Positions 4,971-8,883 of a stretch of 8,883 nt of DNA are shown piece after piece. The stretch is from DATDAH01 sp036525535 (lineage in GTDB: Bacteria; Actinomycetota; Acidimicrobiia; Acidimicrobiales; DATDAH01). How positions within the stretch are numbered: position 1 is the stretch's first letter; every line of letters begins with the position of its first letter. The stretch lies in the NCBI GenBank assembly GCA_036525535.1, contig DATDAH010000299.1, positions 1-8,883 on the forward strand. The letters run 5' to 3'. Under the pieces are notes generated by a model, which made no database searches, was not told the origin of the DNA, and saw only the letters and a program-made list of their open reading frames with translations. The translations under genes were made by a program, and so were the position numbers.

Positions 4971-6320
4971 TTGATCGACCGATCACATTCGACGCGCGCG
5001 CACAGGCGTCTCGCGGGGGTGGCGCTCGTCGCCATCGCCGCCGGGTTCCTGGCCCCGCTCGCGGCCTCTCCGGTGGGCGCAGCTCCCGTCCCGGCCGTGA
5101 CCTACACGGCCGGCGACATCGACGGCCAGAACGGTTGGGCGGGCACCAGCGGCGCCGACATCAACGATTCCCTCGACCAGGAGGTCGCCGTCACCAGCGG
5201 CGCGCCGGCGTCGTTCCGGAACCAGTCCTGGCGCTACTCGAACGAGGTCACGTCCGGGTCCTTCGGCGACATGCCCTTCAGCCCCTCCGTGGCCAACGAG
5301 GCGGGCGAGACGGCCGCCGACAACGCCGGCCTGTCGGGTGGTGCCCGTCAGACCAGCTTCGTGTCCCAGTGGCAGTTCTCCTCGGCCGATCCCTCGGCTG
5401 AGCAGGTCGGCCTCGGCCTCACGGCCAGCCCCGACCGGGGTGACGGCGCCCGCATGAGCTGGGTGCGCATGGAGGACACCGCCGTGGGCCTCCGCGTCCT
5501 GTTCAGCGACTACCAGCACGACTTGGATCCCGACTGCGACTCGTCCGACCCGACCCTGGACGGTTTCGTCGAGACCCCGATCGCGTCCGGCCTCGATCGG
5601 GGCACGGCTCACACCATCCGCATCGAGATGGACTTCGTCGACGGCGCGGCCAACGACGTCGTCCGGGTCTACGTCGACGGCGCCCTGGCCCACACCGGCA
5701 CGAGCTGGGAGGACTACTTCCGCGACTGCGAGGTCACCGCGACCCGGACGGTGGACTCGCTGCTCTTCCGCGCCAGCGGGACCGCCGCCCCGGCCAACGC
5801 CGGCAAGGGCTTCCTGATCGACAACGTCTCGATCCTGTCCGGCACCTCGGTGTTCTCCACCGGCTTCGAGTCGGACCTGCCCGTGGCCCCGCTCTGCCGC
5901 GGCGAGGCCGTGACGGTTGATCTCGCCTACGGCGAGGCCCCGACGATCGGTCCCGACGTGATTCGCGGGACCGAGGGCGCCGACACCGTCGACGCCCTCG
6001 CGGGTGACGACATCGTCTGCGCCCTCGGCGGCGCCGATGTCATCTACCTCGGTCCGGGTGCTGACGTGGCTGACGGCGGTCGCAGGACCGACCAGCTGAA
6101 CGGCGGGTCGGGCAACGACCGTCTGATCGCCTCCTTCGGCTACGACGTCCTCACGGGCAACGGCGGGGCTGACGTGCTGGCCGGCGGCCCGGGCCGGGAC
6201 CACCTCCTCGGCGGCGTCGGGAACGACCGCCTCATCGGCGGTCTCCAGCGCGACAACTGCAACGGGGGCAACGACATCGACACTGCGCAGCAGTGTGAGG
6301 TGCGCACCAACATCCCGTAG
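4971..6320 (+). CDS. Protein A: secreted LamG-like protein with RTX calcium-binding repeats
   Basis: The product from TTG-4971 is 449 aa. Residues 1-38 form a signal peptide: a basic N-terminus (RAHRRL), a hydrophobic core (14-32) and a cleavage site near VGAA. Residues 43-300 look like a concanavalin/LamG-type beta-sandwich, with GARMSWVRMED, VVRVYVDG and GFLIDNVSI. Cys189 and Cys253 are conserved in protein B and may form a disulfide. Residues 333-440 are twelve consecutive nonapeptides of the GGxGxDxxx type, each with Asp at position 6, expected to form a calcium-binding beta-roll. Four more cysteines (309, 350, 430, 442) flank or lie in the array. The protein is probably exported by Sec and calcium-stabilised, possibly binding carbohydrate or surface material; ligand and function are unknown. 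It has no catalytic motif that I can see. The gene has its own leader and ends at a strong hairpin. Confidence 0.88.
   Translation: MIDRSHSTRAHRRLAGVALVAIAAGFLAPLAASPVGAAPVPAVTYTAGDIDGQNGWAGTSGADINDSLDQEVAVTSGAPASFRNQSWRYSNEVTSGSFGDMPFSPSVANEAGETAADNAGLSGGARQTSFVSQWQFSSADPSAEQVGLGLTASPDRGDGARMSWVRMEDTAVGLRVLFSDYQHDLDPDCDSSDPTLDGFVETPIASGLDRGTAHTIRIEMDFVDGAANDVVRVYVDGALAHTGTSWEDYFRDCEVTATRTVDSLLFRASGTAAPANAGKGFLIDNVSILSGTSVFSTGFESDLPVAPLCRGEAVTVDLAYGEAPTIGPDVIRGTEGADTVDALAGDDIVCALGGADVIYLGPGADVADGGRRTDQLNGGSGNDRLIASFGYDVLTGNGGADVLAGGPGRDHLLGGVGNDRLIGGLQRDNCNGGNDIDTAQQCEVRTNIP
5097..5870 (+). repeat. Duplicated LamG-like domain, copy 1 (in protein A)
   Basis: This 774-bp segment (residues 43-300 of protein A) matches 6627-7385 in protein B along its whole length. 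The differences are mostly synonymous or conservative, plus a net 5-codon length difference. The longest identical stretches are 5741-5779 (39 nt, equal to 7256-7294) and 5787-5831 (45 nt, equal to 7302-7346). Confidence 0.9.
5967..6290 (+). repeat. Twelve in-register RTX nonapeptide repeats
   Basis: The segment encodes twelve contiguous 9-residue units with no insertion, including GTEGADTVD, ALGGADVIY, GGSGNDRLI, GNGGADVLA, GGPGRDHLL and GGVGNDRLI. Asp at position 6 is invariant, and Gly at positions 1, 2 and 4 is frequent but eroded in several units. RTX repeats of this type bind calcium between successive turns. Confidence 0.9.
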
Positions 6321-6330
6321 GCCGGTGATG

Positions 6331-6366
6331 GGCCCCTGCGTCCGCCTCCGGGCGGGTGCAGGGGCC
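6331..6366 (+). terminator. Strong hairpin terminator after protein A
   Basis: GGCCCCTGC (6331-6339) pairs with GCAGGGGCC (6358-6366). Two G-U wobbles continue the helix into CCGCC (6342-6346) with GGCGG (6351-6355), giving 16 bp in all. The loop is UCCG, a UNCG tetraloop closed by C-G, which is exceptionally stable. It starts 10 nt after the TAG at 6318-6320. There is no clear T-tract. Confidence 0.75.
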
Positions 6367-6460
6367 TCGTCGCGTTGATCCGCTCACGAACGGACGCGCT
6401 CCGCCGATTGGTCCACCGCACGTCGCCTGGGCTGATGGCGGCCCATCTCGAGGAACTGGT

Positions 6461-6464
6461 GGAG
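6461..6464 (+). promoter_or_regulatory. Ribosome binding site for protein B
   Basis: GGAG at 6461-6464, within GGTGGAGAG, lies 6 nt before ATG-6471. It supports that start over the in-frame ATG at 6435, which lacks a good site and would put 12 residues before the basic signal-peptide region. No convincing promoter is visible in the 104 bp between the terminator and this start. Confidence 0.55.
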
Positions 6465-6470
6465 AGCTTG

Positions 6471-8883
6471 ATGTACCGACGCACGTGGACAGCCGTGGAG
6501 TCGCGGAGTAGCCGTTCTCGAGTCGTGAGGATCGCGGTGGCGACAGTGCTGGCCCTCGTCGCCGGGCTGGTCAACGCCGCCTTCGTGGCCCCGGCGAGCG
6601 CCGACCCGGTTCCGCCGGTCCCCGCGGTGACCTACACACCGGGTGACATCGACGGCCAGAACGGCTGGGCGGGCACCGGAGGCGGCAACATCGAGAACAC
6701 GTTCGACCAGACGGTCGTCGACAACACCAGCGCTCCGGCCTCCTTCTACGCGCAGTCGTGGCGGTTCTCGAACTCGGTGACGAGCGGCGCATTCGGCAAC
6801 CAGCCCTTCAGCCCATCCGTCGACGAGGCCGGGGAGACGGCGGCCGAGGGCGGTGGGCTCTCCGGTGGGAGCCGCTCCGACCAGTTCGTGGCGGAGTGGG
6901 ACTTTGCCTCCGCCCAGCCGGGCGCTGAGCAGCCCGGCCTCGGGATCACCGCCAGCCCCGACCGGGGCGACGGTGCCCGCATGAGCTGGGTCCGCATGGA
7001 GGACACGCCGAGTGGTCTCCGGGTCCTCTTCAACGACTACCAGCACGATGTGGATCCCGAGTGCGACGACAGCGGTGGCTTCGTCCAGACACCGATCGCG
7101 ACCGGACTCGCCCGGGGCACCGCCCACTCGGTCCGGATCGAGATGGACTTCGTGGAGGGCCCGGAGAACGACGTCGTCCGGGTCTACGTCGACGGCTCGC
7201 TGGCCCACACCGGCAGCAGCTGGGAGGACTACTTCCGCGACTGCGAGGGCAACGAGACCCGGACGGTGGACTCGCTGCTCTTCCGCGCCAGCGGCACGGC
7301 GGCCCCGGCCAACGCCGGCAAGGGCTTCCTGATCGACAACGTCTCGCTCACGTCGGGGGCCACAGCGTTCTCCACCGGCTTCGAGCCGTTCGTGACCAGC
7401 ACCAGCGCGACCACGGTCGTCACCGAGATCGACGACACCGACTGGTTCGCCGCCGACACCCGCTTGGGGGGCCTGCTCGAGTTCGCCAAGCCCGCCTACG
7501 GCGGCAGCATCGGTGACGGGGCGGCCGTCCTGTCGACGACCGCCTCCTCATCCGCCAAGGTCCAGCTCTTCACCGACGAGTACGGCGCCGACGGGGGCAC
7601 CCTCCTGTCCGACATCGACGGCCTCAGCTACTCGACCTTCCGGGTGACCGCGCCGTCGGGCTCTCCGGCGCTTCCCGCCCTCAACCTGCGGATCGACCGC
7701 GACAACGACGACGTCGTCGACGCCTATCTGGTCTACGAGCCCTACCAGGACCTGGGCAACGCCGCCGTGCAGGACGGCGTCTGGCAGAGCTGGAACGGCA
7801 TCCGCGGCGGGGCCGCCAAGTGGTGGTCCGGCCAGCTCCCGGGCTGTGGCCAGGCCACCCCCTGCACGTGGTCGACCATCCGGAGCAACTGGCCGCTGGC
7901 CCGGGTCCTCGAGGATCCCGACTCGCCCCTCAACTCGCCCAGCGCCCCTCCGGGCCCGCTGAACGGCAGCCTGGGCGCCAACCTCGGTTCGGGCAACCCC
8001 GGTGTGACGGCGGCGGTCGACGGCCTGACGGTGACGGTCGACGGCGATCGCCAGATCTTCGACTTCGATGCGATCTTCGCTCCCGATGCCCCCACGGGGC
8101 TCGCGGCGACGCCGGGTGACGGCATCGTCGACCTGACCTGGGACGCGCCCGACGACGGCGGCAGCCCGATCACCACCTACCACGTCTACCGCGACGGGAC
8201 CGAGGTGGGCACGACCTCCGGTGACACCACGTTCCAGGACACGACCGCCAACGGCGCCGTGCCCAGCAGCGTCGCCTACAGCTACACGGTCTCGGCCGAG
8301 AACGCGGTCGGCGAAGGCGACGAGAGCACGGCGGCCACTGCCGCGGTCAACCTCTTCTGGGAGGACTACGAGTGGGACGTCGAGAACGGCACCGCCGTGA
8401 TCAACGTCGACGGTGGCGTGGATCTGACTCGCTTCGCGGCCGGTGAGTCCTGGATCCGCCTGGTCGACCCGCCGCCGATCAACGGCAACGGCACGCCGTG
8501 GGTGGAGTTCTCCTACCACGACGACGGCGACTCCTGGCAGGGCATCGACATGTTCGTCGACTCGACGGGCCTTCCGCCGAACCCGCGCCTCCAGGCCGGC
8601 TCGCTGTTCACCGCCGAGCGGCTGGGCTACGCCCGCTACACCGACGGCGGCGCCCAGGAAGAGATCGTCTTCGTCAGCTCCGACAACGGCGGTGCGGCGC
8701 CCCGCACCGACGGTGACCACACGATCTACGTCGGTCAGGCCGCGAATGGTCGCGTCGACTACGAGGCCGACGGCGAGTGGTCGTCGACCGACTTCCTGAT
8801 CGGGAACGGCGCGCCGTTCGCCTTCAACGACGTGCTGCTGCGCTGGCGCTGCAGCCCGACGGCTTCGGTTCCCTGGGAGCTCG
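6471..8883 (+). CDS. Protein B: large secreted LamG-like, FN3-containing protein (3' end outside window)
   Basis: The frame is open from ATG-6471 to the window edge, 804 codons without a stop, so the gene is partial. Residues 1-44 are a signal peptide: an Arg-rich start, a hydrophobic core (21-40) and cleavage after ASA. Residues 53-305 duplicate the LamG-like domain of protein A, with conserved Cys198 and Cys258. Residues 308-536 form a Trp-rich module with LSYSTFRVT, LNLRIDRDNDD, AYLVYEPYQD and GAAKWWSG, a Cys pair in PGCGQATPC, and a Gly/Asn-rich end. I associate this module with bacterial surface or PEP-CTERM-type exported proteins but cannot name it firmly. Residues 537-626 are a fibronectin type III domain (APTGLAATPGDGIVDLTW, ITTYHVYRDG, YSYTVSAENAVGEG). 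Residues 627-804 are unassigned. There are no RTX repeats within the visible part. It is probably an extracellular or surface adhesin-like protein; its function is unknown. Confidence 0.88.
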   Translation, partial: MYRRTWTAVESRSSRSRVVRIAVATVLALVAGLVNAAFVAPASADPVPPVPAVTYTPGDIDGQNGWAGTGGGNIENTFDQTVVDNTSAPASFYAQSWRFSNSVTSGAFGNQPFSPSVDEAGETAAEGGGLSGGSRSDQFVAEWDFASAQPGAEQPGLGITASPDRGDGARMSWVRMEDTPSGLRVLFNDYQHDVDPECDDSGGFVQTPIATGLARGTAHSVRIEMDFVEGPENDVVRVYVDGSLAHTGSSWEDYFRDCEGNETRTVDSLLFRASGTAAPANAGKGFLIDNVSLTSGATAFSTGFEPFVTSTSATTVVTEIDDTDWFAADTRLGGLLEFAKPAYGGSIGDGAAVLSTTASSSAKVQLFTDEYGADGGTLLSDIDGLSYSTFRVTAPSGSPALPALNLRIDRDNDDVVDAYLVYEPYQDLGNAAVQDGVWQSWNGIRGGAAKWWSGQLPGCGQATPCTWSTIRSNWPLARVLEDPDSPLNSPSAPPGPLNGSLGANLGSGNPGVTAAVDGLTVTVDGDRQIFDFDAIFAPDAPTGLAATPGDGIVDLTWDAPDDGGSPITTYHVYRDGTEVGTTSGDTTFQDTTANGAVPSSVAYSYTVSAENAVGEGDESTAATAAVNLFWEDYEWDVENGTAVINVDGGVDLTRFAAGESWIRLVDPPPINGNGTPWVEFSYHDDGDSWQGIDMFVDSTGLPPNPRLQAGSLFTAERLGYARYTDGGAQEEIVFVSSDNGGAAPRTDGDHTIYVGQAANGRVDYEADGEWSSTDFLIGNGAPFAFNDVLLRWRCSPTASVPWEL
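6627..7385 (+). repeat. Duplicated LamG-like domain, copy 2 (in protein B)
   Basis: This 759-bp segment (residues 53-305 of protein B) is the partner of 5097-5870. The shortfall of five codons comes from a one-residue change before AGETAA and a four-residue deletion after the first conserved Cys (Cys198). Similarity stops abruptly after STGFE in both proteins, which marks the domain border. Confidence 0.9.

Noticed and set aside
6435..6470. ATG-6435 as the start of protein B
   Set aside because: It is in frame but lacks a good ribosome binding site and would put an acidic dozen residues before the basic signal-peptide region. ATG-6471 has GGAG at 6 nt.
7012..7516. Short plus-strand open frames at 7012-7332 and 7061-7516
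   Set aside because: They are out of frame with protein B, whose reading frame is open from 6471 to 8883 and shows homology to protein A across this stretch. Their translations are Arg/Pro/Ser-rich shadows.
1..8883. CRISPR arrays, insertion sequences, attachment sites, tRNA or rRNA genes
   Set aside because: I found no regularly spaced direct repeats other than the RTX codons, no transposase or integrase motifs, no terminal inverted repeats around the genes, and no recognisable tRNA or rRNA sequence.

Overview
The window is a very GC-rich stretch (third codon positions almost all G or C, with GTG and TTG starts) from what looks like a high-GC actinobacterium. The order sufD, Rieske ferredoxin, sufC is a known actinobacterial arrangement. 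The RTX-type and other large secreted proteins would suit an Acidimicrobiia-like lineage, but that finer placement is inference.

Bases 1-42 are the lysine/arginine-rich tail of an upstream gene, followed by a long stem-loop (58-98) and a promoter-like pair (120-147). From there six plus-strand genes run to 4792, packed so tightly (three 4-bp overlaps, gaps of 9 and 6 bp) that they are probably one transcript. They are sufD, a Rieske [2Fe-2S] ferredoxin, sufC, a pterin-4a-carbinolamine dehydratase, a GMC-family FAD oxidoreductase and a small twin-arginine protein. The first three belong to SUF iron-sulfur cluster assembly. The last two look like the catalytic and Tat-exported subunits of a two-part dehydrogenase. 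SufB, SufS and SufU are not in the window.

A hairpin and a leader of about 100 nt that may be structured (4793-4970) separate this operon from two tandem genes for secreted proteins. Protein A (4971-6320, complete, 449 aa) has a signal peptide, a concanavalin/LamG-like domain of about 258 residues and twelve in-register RTX calcium-binding nonapeptides. Protein B (6471 to beyond the window end, at least 804 aa) has a signal peptide and a close copy of the same domain. It then carries a different tail: a Trp-rich extracellular-type domain, a fibronectin type III domain and an unassigned region. A strong 16-bp hairpin with a UCCG tetraloop (6331-6366) separates A from B. The pair looks like a duplicated binding domain joined to alternative C-terminal modules, and is the most distinctive part of the window.

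The long minus-strand open frames are GC-driven shadows of these genes. I see no tRNA, rRNA, CRISPR, insertion sequence or phage feature.
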